From JABHCC01 sp964444375 (lineage in GTDB: Bacteria; Bacteroidota; Bacteroidia; Bacteroidales; UBA12481), in NCBI GenBank assembly GCA_964444375.1, contig CAYUGX010000261.1, forward strand, positions 1-7,130: 7,130 nucleotides of DNA, read 5' to 3'. The notes under the pieces are model-generated. The model had not been told where the DNA came from, did no database searches, and saw only the letters and a list, made by a program, of their open reading frames with translations. Below are positions 1-7,130 of the stretch, one piece after another. Positions within the stretch are counted from its first letter, which is position 1; every line of letters begins with the position of its first letter. The translations under genes and the position numbers were made by a program.

Positions 1-34
1 AACGCCAGCTCCGGCTCCTGTTTGCTTCGACTGG

Positions 35-772
35 ATGGTTGCTGCTTCAATATGCCTTGGAGTGGTAATGATAGGTTGTAACCCATATAAGCGAATTACT
101 CATTATGATAGAACCATACAGTTTTCGGGCTACGAATGGATGGTTAAATCGGGTGAAGAGCCTGTCGGGCCTGGTCCGAACTGGTTCGGTGATTCACCTG
201 ATAATGTCTGGGTAGATGATAGAGGCGATCTCCATCTTCGTGTCTATAAGCATGAAGACCGTTGGTATTGTGCTGAAGTAGTGAGTTCTGATCATTTCTC
301 ATATATTCAATTTCAGTTCCAGATTGTCAGTAAGCTCGATCAACTTGATCCAAACCTGGTATTGGGATTGTTTAGCTGGTCAGATAAAGGAATTAATAAC
401 CGGGAAATCGATATTGAATTTTCAAAATGGAGTGACCCGGCTACAGAATATAGTGGGCAGTACGTCATCCAGCCGGCTCATCAAACTGGTAATCGGTTCC
501 GTTTCCCTATCCATCAAGAAGGATGGTTTACCACCCATCAGTTTTACTGGTATCCTGAGATAATTAGTTTTGCTAGTTATCATGGCCATGTTCAGGCCAA
601 CGATCAGCAGGCTACACCGATTAAGTTCTGGAATTTTACCGGTAAGCCTCCTAAACCAAAGAAGACACAGATACGCATTAACCTTTGGTTGAATCAAGGC
701 CAGGAATTGAGTAATCACAATGAATTTGAAGTGATTATCAGGGGTTTTAGCTACAAACCGCTATCCAGATAA
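35..772 (+). CDS. GH16-family (beta-glucanase-like) predicted lipoprotein, 5' end uncertain
   Basis: The 245-residue product resembles the compact glycoside hydrolase family 16 proteins common in Bacteroidota. Seen in the sequence: a hydrophobic N-terminus ending in M-I-G-C, a lipobox with Cys15; a G-P-G-P-N-W-F stretch near residues 45-51; W-V-D-D-R-G-D-L-H-L at 59-68; and the signature R-E-I-D-I-E-F around residue 123-129. In GH16 the three acidic residues of that signature (E124, D126, E128) are the nucleophile, assisting acid and acid/base, so the active site looks intact. H168-F-Y-W and R-I-N-L-W-L-N at 214-220 fit later strands of the jelly roll. GH16 enzymes retain beta-1,3/1,4-glucan, galactan or related linkages; the substrate cannot be told from sequence. 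It is probably anchored in the outer membrane by the lipid on Cys15. The start is doubtful: the 15 residues before Cys lack a positive charge, no clear ribosome-binding site precedes ATG 35, and the frame is open back to base 2, so the true start may lie outside the window. A non-catalytic lectin-like role is the main alternative. Confidence 0.85.
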   Translation: MVAASICLGVVMIGCNPYKRITHYDRTIQFSGYEWMVKSGEEPVGPGPNWFGDSPDNVWVDDRGDLHLRVYKHEDRWYCAEVVSSDHFSYIQFQFQIVSKLDQLDPNLVLGLFSWSDKGINNREIDIEFSKWSDPATEYSGQYVIQPAHQTGNRFRFPIHQEGWFTTHQFYWYPEIISFASYHGHVQANDQQATPIKFWNFTGKPPKPKKTQIRINLWLNQGQELSNHNEFEVIIRGFSYKPLSR

Positions 773-820
773 CCTGTTCAGTGATGCATTATTGTTATTT
801 TTACTTTTCAGTATGGCTAG

Positions 821-832
821 AAAAAAGAAGAA
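821..832 (+). promoter_or_regulatory. purine-rich ribosome-binding stretch for the first CotH gene
   Basis: An uninterrupted run of A and G containing AGAAG lies directly before ATG 833. It supports this start, as does the signal peptide that begins there with N-R-T and a later lysine. It is a weak Shine-Dalgarno match, as is usual in Bacteroidota. The remaining part of the 60-bp gap (773-820) shows no convincing promoter, hairpin or terminator, which favours read-through from the GH16 gene. Confidence 0.5.
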
Positions 833-3800
833 ATGAATAGAACTGGGATACACAGCTTTAAGATTATTGGCACAGTGGTTTTATTCAACTTCTTGTGGTT
901 AACTTCTAGTGCAGGTGTTGCTCAGGTGGTGATCAATGAGTTTCAATCGATCAATAATTCTACTATAAAAGATCCTGATAATCAGGCCTATGTAGATTGG
1001 ATTGAGTTGTATAATAGTAGTTTGCAATCGATCGATCTATCAGGCTGGTTTTTGTCTGACAATGCCACAAGTCCAACAAAGTGGGCTTTTCCGAATGGAA
1101 CGAATCTGCCGGCACAATCTCACTTGTTGATTTGGGCTGATAAGATGGGAAGCGGTTTACATACGAACTTCAAATTGTCAGGTTCAGGAGAGCACATAGT
1201 CTTGTCAAAGGCTGACGGCGCAGTGCAAGATTCGCTTAGTTTTATTGATCAACTACCGGATGTCTCCTTTGGAAGAAAAGGAGATAACGGTACAGAATGG
1301 ATCTACTTCGATCAGCCCTCACCTGGCAATGATAATTCATCTTCCGGTATGCTTGACCAATTAAGTGATCCGCTCCCGTCAAAGGATCGGGGTTTTTATT
1401 CAGGAGCGATCTCGGTGCGACTTGAATCAGCTGAAGGGGCTACCATTTACTATTCACTGGATGGCTCTGATCCTTATCCCAACGGATCAGTGTATTCAAA
1501 CAGTCCGCTGCAGGTATCTAAAACAACAGTTCTTAGGGCACAAGCCATCTTAGACGGCTATTTTGATTCGAGAATTGCTACGCATACCTATTTCATCAAC
1601 GAATCAAGTACATTACCCGTATTCTCTATTTCTACAGATCCCAAAAATCTCTGGGATTCAGATATTGGTATCTATGTAGAAGGTGATAATTATGTCTTTC
1701 GCTACGGAAATTTTGACGAGAACTGGGCTAGAGGAGCCCATGGTGAGTACTGGACAGCGGATGGGGTGAATCAGATTAGTCAAAACGGAGAAATTGAGAT
1801 TGCTGGTGGACTAACCCGGACTGCCAGTCAAAAATCGATACGATTTAAGTCTGATGGGGATATGGGACCGGGAAAATTGAATTATGAATTCTTTGCGTCA
1901 AAAAATATCAATGATTTTGAAGAAGTAGTTCTTAGAAACTCAGGTAATGACTGGGGAGAAACAATGCTGAAAGATGGGACGATGCAATCCATCCTTGCCA
2001 ATAGGATGGATGTTGATTTCCAAGCCTTTCAACCTGCGATACTCTTCTTAAACGGTGAATACTGGGGTGTTCACAACATGCGTGAGCGGATTGGACCGAC
2101 CTATGTGGTAGACAATTATGGAATCAGTCGGAATGATATTGATTTTATCTCCGAGGGCTGGGATCCTAAAACTGGATCTACTGATGAATACCTGGCAATC
2201 GTTAGTTATTGTGCCAATAATGACCTCAGCATTCAGTCTAATTATGAGTATGTTTCAAGCCAAATCGACATCCCGGCCTACATCAATTATTACTTGGCTG
2301 AAATATTTTTCGGAAATGAAGATTGGCCAGGATCAAATTTCAAGTGCTGGAAACAGCACGGTGAAAAGGGTAAATGGCGATGGATATTGTTCGATCTGGA
2401 TTGGGGTTATCGCAAGGTAGATTACAATGCATTTGAGGCGGTTGTGGATCCTAACTGGCAATACGGCAATACAACCATATCCAGAAAACTTTTACAAAAC
2501 CAGACATTCTTGCAAGAGTTTCAAAAGAGAATGACCTACCACATAAACACTACTTTTAGTGACCAGCGTGTATTGCATGTTATCGATAGTATTAAAAATA
2601 TTTTGAAACCTGAAATGGCTCGGCATATCACCAGGTGGCATGGTTCCCATGGTTGGAGATGGTATACTGAAGCAGATGGCTGGTGGAACCAACCCTGGAT
2701 AGAGGATTATGCAGAGTGGGAAGATAATGTGCAAGATTTACGCAACCTGATGGCCAATCGACGTGCCCATGTTCTGACTCAAATGGAAGCTTTTTTTGGG
2801 ATTACTAGCAGATATGAGATCAACATTAGCATTCAACCAGAGGGGGCAGGTTTTGTGCAAATTGATGACTATGGGCTAAGTAATGAGAAGGTTGTATGGA
2901 ATCAACTTGGAGATAATCAAATGCAATTGGCGGCCTATACAAGCACCGGATATCAATTCTCACATTGGGAGTATACTTCTCCAGGGGGTCAAGCAACTCA
3001 ATTACTGGATCCCTTGTTGCAAAGGTCGTTCGATCACAATTCAAAGCTGGTGGCTATCTTTATTGAGACACAACAGAGACCTCCTTTAGTAATCAACGAG
3101 GTCATGCCCAGAAACGATGGTTTTTTTGCCGATCCAACAGGGGCATTTCGGGATTGGATAGAATTGTACAATCCTGGAGACCAATCCATCTTGATCAATG
3201 GTTTGTATCTGACAGATGATTACACACAGCCAACAAAACACAAAATTGGGGCTAGAGATCCTATACCGATTCAGATTGAATCTGGCGAATACAAAGTCTT
3301 GTGGACAGACGAGAAAGTTGAACTGGGTGCTGATCACTTGGATTTCAGGCTGGCCAGTACCGGTGAACAAGTTGGGATAGGCGCCGAGATCAACGGTGAA
3401 TTCGTTTGGTTAGATACTTTGATGTTTCCCGCCCTGGAATCCAATACTAGCTACGGAAGAGAGGAAGACGCGGGAGCAGAGAAGGTCATATTCACTAAAT
3501 ATCCAACTCCTGGCGCCAGCAACCGTCCTGATTTAGATACCACCGATATACCCACCAATATCCCATTTGTATTGTACCAGAATGCACCAAATCCATTCCG
3601 CACAACAACAGAAATTCGATTTGATGTAGCTGATAAACAGCACTTAGTCATGGATATTTTTGACATGCAGGGAAACTTGGTTAAACAATTCTTTGATACA
3701 GAGTACGAAAAAGGATCATATTCCGTATTTTGGGACGGCAAGAACTACGAAGGAAAGTTGATGCCACCTGGTCTATACATATACCGGTTAATAGGACCCT

Positions 3801-3838
3801 ATTTATGGGACGCCTGGAAAATGATATTGGAATATTGA
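833..3838 (+). CDS. Secreted CotH-kinase / lamin-tail-domain protein with T9SS type A sorting tail (complete)
   Basis: This 1001-residue exported modular protein carries, in order: signal peptide about 1-30 (cleavage likely after G-V-A, before Q31); lamin-tail domain 32-170, opening V-V-I-N-E-F and containing W-I-E-L-Y-N; chitobiase/beta-hexosaminidase C-terminal-like domain 182-256 (I-Y-Y-S-L-D-G-S-D-P); CotH kinase domain about 261-655; bacterial repeat domain 661-745 (I-Q-P-E-G-A-G, then G-Y-Q-F-S-H-W); second lamin-tail domain 752-897; and a T9SS sorting tail 911-1001. Kinase-like features visible are K334 in Q-K-S-I-R-F, the F-L-N-G-E-Y-W-G-V-H-N-M-R-E segment at 405-418, and F-D-L-D-W-G at 520-525. 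Bacillus CotH, the family founder, phosphorylates spore-coat proteins; here the protein should act on the cell surface or outside the cell, and its substrate is unknown. A Trp-rich insert at 602-629 is absent from the downstream paralogue. It sits 60 bp after the GH16 gene and overlaps the next gene. Domain assignment is strong; actual kinase activity is inferred. A mainly adhesive role is the alternative. Confidence 0.92.
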   Translation: MNRTGIHSFKIIGTVVLFNFLWLTSSAGVAQVVINEFQSINNSTIKDPDNQAYVDWIELYNSSLQSIDLSGWFLSDNATSPTKWAFPNGTNLPAQSHLLIWADKMGSGLHTNFKLSGSGEHIVLSKADGAVQDSLSFIDQLPDVSFGRKGDNGTEWIYFDQPSPGNDNSSSGMLDQLSDPLPSKDRGFYSGAISVRLESAEGATIYYSLDGSDPYPNGSVYSNSPLQVSKTTVLRAQAILDGYFDSRIATHTYFINESSTLPVFSISTDPKNLWDSDIGIYVEGDNYVFRYGNFDENWARGAHGEYWTADGVNQISQNGEIEIAGGLTRTASQKSIRFKSDGDMGPGKLNYEFFASKNINDFEEVVLRNSGNDWGETMLKDGTMQSILANRMDVDFQAFQPAILFLNGEYWGVHNMRERIGPTYVVDNYGISRNDIDFISEGWDPKTGSTDEYLAIVSYCANNDLSIQSNYEYVSSQIDIPAYINYYLAEIFFGNEDWPGSNFKCWKQHGEKGKWRWILFDLDWGYRKVDYNAFEAVVDPNWQYGNTTISRKLLQNQTFLQEFQKRMTYHINTTFSDQRVLHVIDSIKNILKPEMARHITRWHGSHGWRWYTEADGWWNQPWIEDYAEWEDNVQDLRNLMANRRAHVLTQMEAFFGITSRYEINISIQPEGAGFVQIDDYGLSNEKVVWNQLGDNQMQLAAYTSTGYQFSHWEYTSPGGQATQLLDPLLQRSFDHNSKLVAIFIETQQRPPLVINEVMPRNDGFFADPTGAFRDWIELYNPGDQSILINGLYLTDDYTQPTKHKIGARDPIPIQIESGEYKVLWTDEKVELGADHLDFRLASTGEQVGIGAEINGEFVWLDTLMFPALESNTSYGREEDAGAEKVIFTKYPTPGASNRPDLDTTDIPTNIPFVLYQNAPNPFRTTTEIRFDVADKQHLVMDIFDMQGNLVKQFFDTEYEKGSYSVFWDGKNYEGKLMPPGLYIYRLIGPYLWDAWKMILEY
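3563..3835 (+). other. T9SS type A C-terminal sorting domain (within the first CotH protein)
   Basis: Residues 911-1001 begin with Y-Q-N-A-P-N-P-F and R-T-T-T-E-I-R-F, the usual opening of type A sorting domains. They continue through M-D-I-F-D-M-Q-G-N-L-V and F-W-D-G-K-N, a FlgD-like Ig sandwich, to P-P-G-L-Y-I-Y-R-L and a terminal K-M-I-L-E-Y. In the family this tail directs export across the outer membrane by the type IX system and is cleaved off, often with attachment to a surface lipopolysaccharide. It is the best taxonomic marker in the window. Confidence 0.9.
3805..3838 (+). other. Overlap between the two CotH genes
   Basis: The start region of the second CotH gene lies inside the last codons of the first. 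If ATG 3805 is used the overlap is 34 bases; if TTG 3835 is used it is the four bases TTGA, a typical stop-start junction. Either arrangement leaves no room for a promoter or terminator between the genes and suggests translational coupling in one transcript. Confidence 0.7.
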
Positions 3839-6800
3839 GCAGTAAACGGATATCATGTATCTTATTAGGTTTACTTCTTGCTGGATTAACAGTGTTCGGT
3901 CAAGTAGAACGCGTGTTGATTCCAGAAGGGGCCGTTTGGTTTTATAATGACTCGGGCGACGATCTGGGATCAAGCTGGCAATTTGCTGATTATGACCATT
4001 CTTCATGGTCTTACGGAGCCGGCATTTTAGGCTATGGAGAGTCCAGCATAGTGACTCAACTAGACTACGGTCCTGATGAAGATGACAAACACATCACCTA
4101 CTATTTTAGAAAAGAGTTTTACCTCCAAGACCTGAGTGAATTTTCTTCTGTAAGGCTTGGACTATTAAGAGATGATGGTGCCGCGATATATGTTAATGGA
4201 AACCGTATCATTCTATCAAACCTCCCAGAGACCATTCAGGCTAATACCTACGCACTCAATTCTGCCGGTGGAGATGAAGAGAGCACCTACATTCAGTACT
4301 CTTTAGATTTGACACATTTCAACGAAGGGACAAATCTGATTGCTGTCGAGGTTCATCAGGTCAATTCTGGAAGTAGTGATCTGCAGTTTGATCTAACCCT
4401 GGAAGTATCGAGTGATCTACCTAAAACAGTAATTATTAATGAAGTGATCCCAGAGAACCATTCTATTCTTATGGATCCGGTATTTAAGCAGTTTTCAGAT
4501 GTCATTGAATTACACAATGTATCAAACAAAACCCAGGATGTTTCATCATTTTTCATTAGCGATGACCCCGATGAGCCAGAAAAATGGCGAATTCCCAATA
4601 ACACAAATATCCCATCTGGGGGATATGTAATAGTTTATGCCGATGACCTGGATACACTGAACCATACTAGTTTTAGATTATCATTAAACGGCGAAACGAT
4701 AGCCTTATACAACTGGTATGCTGAGGTAATTGATGAACTGAGTTATCCGGCAGCCTATCCTGATATTTCCTATGGAAGGAATCCACTCGATATCAGTCAA
4801 GGTTTGTATTTTACAGAACCTAGCCCGGGAGAAAAGAATGGAGAAGGATTAGTCAGTGGAGATCGTACTCCTTTGCCAGTTTTTAGCACTCCAGGCGGAA
4901 AGTATATCAGCGGGGTTCAGTTAGGTCTTAGCAGTGATGGCAATGCCACTATATATTATACCGTTGATGGGAGCGACCCGGATAGAGGGGATATTATTTA
5001 TACTTCAGTCTTGTCCATCACCGAGACAAAGGTTATCAAAGCCCGTGCCTATGGCGAAGACCTGTTGCCCAGCGAAGTTGTTGCCCATACTTACCTGGTA
5101 AATGAGCAGATTGATCTGCCTGTGGTTTCAATTGCCACAGAGGAAGATCATCTGTATAATAATAATACCGGAATTTATCTGGATGAGGCGGTGGCGAGTC
5201 GCAAAGAATGGGAGCGACCAGCCAGTTTTGAATTTTTTGAGCCAGACGGCAGCAGAAGAATGTTCAGCCAGGTTGATATCCGCCTGTTTGGAAGAGGGGC
5301 CATTTATTTTCCGGCCAAATCACTTGCCATATTCCCAAGAGAAACCAACGGCAAGAACTATTTTGATTATCCCGTGTTTCCAAGCTCAGAACTTAACCAC
5401 TTTGAAAGTTTGATAATTCGAACGTCGAGTGATGACTGGCGGTATACCTTACTAAAAGACGGAATGGTGCAGAGTGTCGTGGAAAATCAGACCCAGCTGG
5501 ATGTACAATCATTCAGACAGGTGATTCTCTTTCTAAACGGACAATATTTGGGGATTCATAATATTCGAGAAAAATACAATGAGTCCTATCTGGCCAACCA
5601 TCATGGTGTTGATCCCAATGGAATCGATCTCTTATTCATCGATAATGATTACGCCCCGGCAAGAATTGAGATAAAAGAAGGGGATGCAGCTGCCTATCTG
5701 GCCTTTCTGAGTTACATTTCTTCAAACGACCTGACTGACGACGACAACTTTGAATTTGTTGAATCGATGATTGATGTCAATAACTTCATAGACTATATAG
5801 CTGTTCAGGTGATTACAGCGAATAAAAGCTGGAAGCATAATCGACGTGTATGGCGGCCACGTACACCGGATGGGAAATTTAAGTGGTTATTATTTGATCT
5901 GGACTATGGACATAGTCTTGTTGATGTCGATATTCTCAGCCGAATTGCCGAAGATGATCCAGTATTCAGGACCTTAATCACCAATACCAGTTTTCGAAAT
6001 CGCTTTATTCAACGGGTGGTCCTACTTGAAGCTACAGTTTTCGAGGAAGATCGGGTTATTCATTTCATTGACAGCTTGGCAAACAACATAGAACCTCAGA
6101 TTACAAGACATTTAGACAGGTGGGGTGGTACTCATCCTGATATGTTCACGAGTAAAACCGAATGGCAAAATCTTGTGAATGTTGCACGAAGTTATGCCAG
6201 AAATCGTCCAGATTACACAGAGGATTACCTGATGGATTATTTTAATCTGGATGATCGAGTAGAGGCAGAACTGAAGGTTACTCCAGCAGGTTCAGGGACC
6301 ATATATTTAGAAACCCAGGTCGTGACTCAAGATGAGCTTGACATCGAGTTTTTTAAAAACATTCCATTCAAATTGACGGCCCAACCCAAACCGGGCTATG
6401 AATTTGTGTCCTGGTCTGGGGATGTCAATTCCACTCAGCAGCTGATAACCATTCCGCCGATTCGAGACTTCGAAGTTGAAGCCAATTTTACTGCCCATAA
6501 TGAATCTGATGTGCTAATCACAGAACTTTTGTACCATCCAATTCAAGCCACAGGGGATAATGGAGAGTTTATCGAATTAAAAAACCTCTCAGAAGAGGCA
6601 ATTGATTTGAGTCAATACAGTCTGTCGGGTGAAGTGAATTTTACCTTTCCGGGCGGTACACTTTTGTCACCAAATGAAGAATTGGTGGTTTGTAAATCTG
6701 CAAGCTTCTATCAATCGATTCCTGCTCAGGTCTTCCAATGGAATTCAGGCACCCTGCCTGATGGAGGTGGAACTATTATACTTAGACGACCCAATAATCA

Positions 6801-7130
6801 AGTAGCTGATCAGCTAACTTACACCGACGATAATCCCTGGCCAGATGTATCTGTTCTGGAGGGAGCATCTATTGAAGTCAAAAACGCCGCTGTTGGAAAT
6901 GCCACAGCACAGCAATGGGGAACCAGTCGAGGTACAGGGGGTACACCAGGATTGCCAAATTCGAGGTATTTTGATGATGTTCGGATCAATGAAATTATGG
7001 CAAATCCTTCTAACTCAGGCTATCTGTCGGGCACCGATTGGTTCGAAATTAGCAACCAGGGAGCTTTTACTACTGACCTGGGTGGACTGTATTTTTCAGA
7101 TGATCCTATGGATCCTCTGAAGTGGCAGCT
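3805..7130 (+). CDS. Second secreted CotH-kinase / lamin-tail-domain protein, with N-terminal jelly roll (3' end outside window)
   Basis: The frame is open from 3805 to the right edge without a stop, giving 1108 visible residues. Numbered from ATG 3805: signal peptide to about 32 (ends T-V-F-G before Q33); a carbohydrate-binding-like jelly roll about 37-201 (W-F-Y-N-D-S-G, L-R-D-D-G-A-A-I-Y-V-N-G, N-L-I-A-V-E-V-H-Q); lamin-tail domain 208-345 (V-I-I-N-E-V); chitobiase C-terminal-like domain 355-432 (I-Y-Y-T-V-D-G-S-D-P); CotH kinase domain about 438-815; bacterial repeat domain 823-895 (V-T-P-A-G-S-G-T, G-Y-E-F-V-S-W-S-G); lamin-tail domain 903-1050; and a third, cut-off lamin-tail domain from 1058 (V-R-I-N-E-I-M). 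Kinase-like residues are K505 in A-K-S-L, the F-L-N-G-Q-Y-L-G-I-H-N-I-R-E segment at 576-589, and F-D-L-D-Y-G at 697-702. The order matches the upstream gene, so the two are paralogues. ATG 3805 has AGGA eight bases upstream, but TTG 3835 would give a cleaner signal peptide (S-S-K-R then hydrophobic) and a 4-base overlap. A T9SS tail past the edge is expected but unseen. Confidence 0.9.
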   Translation, partial: MGRLENDIGILSSKRISCILLGLLLAGLTVFGQVERVLIPEGAVWFYNDSGDDLGSSWQFADYDHSSWSYGAGILGYGESSIVTQLDYGPDEDDKHITYYFRKEFYLQDLSEFSSVRLGLLRDDGAAIYVNGNRIILSNLPETIQANTYALNSAGGDEESTYIQYSLDLTHFNEGTNLIAVEVHQVNSGSSDLQFDLTLEVSSDLPKTVIINEVIPENHSILMDPVFKQFSDVIELHNVSNKTQDVSSFFISDDPDEPEKWRIPNNTNIPSGGYVIVYADDLDTLNHTSFRLSLNGETIALYNWYAEVIDELSYPAAYPDISYGRNPLDISQGLYFTEPSPGEKNGEGLVSGDRTPLPVFSTPGGKYISGVQLGLSSDGNATIYYTVDGSDPDRGDIIYTSVLSITETKVIKARAYGEDLLPSEVVAHTYLVNEQIDLPVVSIATEEDHLYNNNTGIYLDEAVASRKEWERPASFEFFEPDGSRRMFSQVDIRLFGRGAIYFPAKSLAIFPRETNGKNYFDYPVFPSSELNHFESLIIRTSSDDWRYTLLKDGMVQSVVENQTQLDVQSFRQVILFLNGQYLGIHNIREKYNESYLANHHGVDPNGIDLLFIDNDYAPARIEIKEGDAAAYLAFLSYISSNDLTDDDNFEFVESMIDVNNFIDYIAVQVITANKSWKHNRRVWRPRTPDGKFKWLLFDLDYGHSLVDVDILSRIAEDDPVFRTLITNTSFRNRFIQRVVLLEATVFEEDRVIHFIDSLANNIEPQITRHLDRWGGTHPDMFTSKTEWQNLVNVARSYARNRPDYTEDYLMDYFNLDDRVEAELKVTPAGSGTIYLETQVVTQDELDIEFFKNIPFKLTAQPKPGYEFVSWSGDVNSTQQLITIPPIRDFEVEANFTAHNESDVLITELLYHPIQATGDNGEFIELKNLSEEAIDLSQYSLSGEVNFTFPGGTLLSPNEELVVCKSASFYQSIPAQVFQWNSGTLPDGGGTIILRRPNNQVADQLTYTDDNPWPDVSVLEGASIEVKNAAVGNATAQQWGTSRGTGGTPGLPNSRYFDDVRINEIMANPSNSGYLSGTDWFEISNQGAFTTDLGGLYFSDDPMDPLKWQ

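Noticed and set aside
422..718. Minus-strand open frame of 98 codons opposite the GH16 gene
   Set aside because: It lies wholly inside a gene with a recognisable protein family, has no family resemblance of its own and is a shadow frame; the same holds for the other minus-strand frames at 2492-2734, 2826-3370, 3451-3741, 3803-4006, 4356-4604 and 6307-6498.
773..832. Possible Bacteroidota promoter (a TACTTTTC stretch at 802-809 resembling TAnnTTTG) before the first CotH gene
   Set aside because: The final G of the -7 element is absent and no TTG element lies at the right distance upstream, so in an AT-rich gap this is likely chance.
3839..3900. Separate small gene or intergenic regulatory region after the first CotH stop codon
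   Set aside because: Frame 1 runs through this stretch as a signal peptide (S-K-R-I-S-C then Leu/Gly-rich), so it is the N-terminus of the second CotH protein.
5102..5413. Plus-strand open frame of 103 codons
   Set aside because: It lies in an alternative frame inside the second CotH kinase domain, whose own frame gives conserved family motifs throughout; the same applies to 6845-7120.
833..7130. Direct DNA repeat between the two CotH genes
   Set aside because: Similarity is clear at protein level, but by eye no long identical nucleotide stretch is shared, so this is old divergence and not a recent DNA repeat.

Overview
The window looks like chromosomal DNA from a Bacteroidota/FCB-group bacterium. 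Base composition is moderate, probably low-40s % GC by eye. The first large protein ends in a type IX secretion system (T9SS) type A sorting tail, with an NAPNPF-type motif followed by a FlgD-like beta sandwich. That tail points to the FCB superphylum but does not fix genus or family. All three genes lie on the + strand and almost the whole window is coding.

Layout: (1) 35-772 encodes a predicted lipoprotein with a glycoside hydrolase family 16 (GH16) type beta-jelly-roll and an intact E-I-D-I-E active-site motif. Its reading frame is still open at the left edge, so the start is uncertain. (2) A 60-bp gap at 773-832 holds only a purine-rich ribosome-binding stretch. (3) 833-3838 encodes a complete 1001-residue secreted modular protein: signal peptide, lamin-tail domain (LTD), chitobiase C-terminal-like domain, CotH-type kinase domain, bacterial repeat domain, second LTD and T9SS tail. 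(4) From 3805 (or a TTG at 3835) to beyond the right edge lies a second, larger protein of the same family, with at least 1108 residues visible. It has an extra N-terminal carbohydrate-binding-like jelly roll, then the same order LTD, chitobiase-like, CotH, bacterial repeat, LTD, and the beginning of a further LTD. It has no stop codon in the window.

The two CotH proteins are diverged paralogues, probably from an old tandem duplication, and the second overlaps the end of the first, which suggests co-translation. The three genes together look like one transcription unit for cell-envelope or secreted proteins: a surface-anchored glycan-active or glycan-binding lipoprotein plus two exported putative kinases carrying several adhesion or carbohydrate-binding type modules. 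That joint role in surface glycan or surface-protein modification is inference. No RNA gene, mobile element, CRISPR array or long repeat was seen, and there is no gene-free stretch longer than 60 bp apart from the ambiguous first 34 bases.
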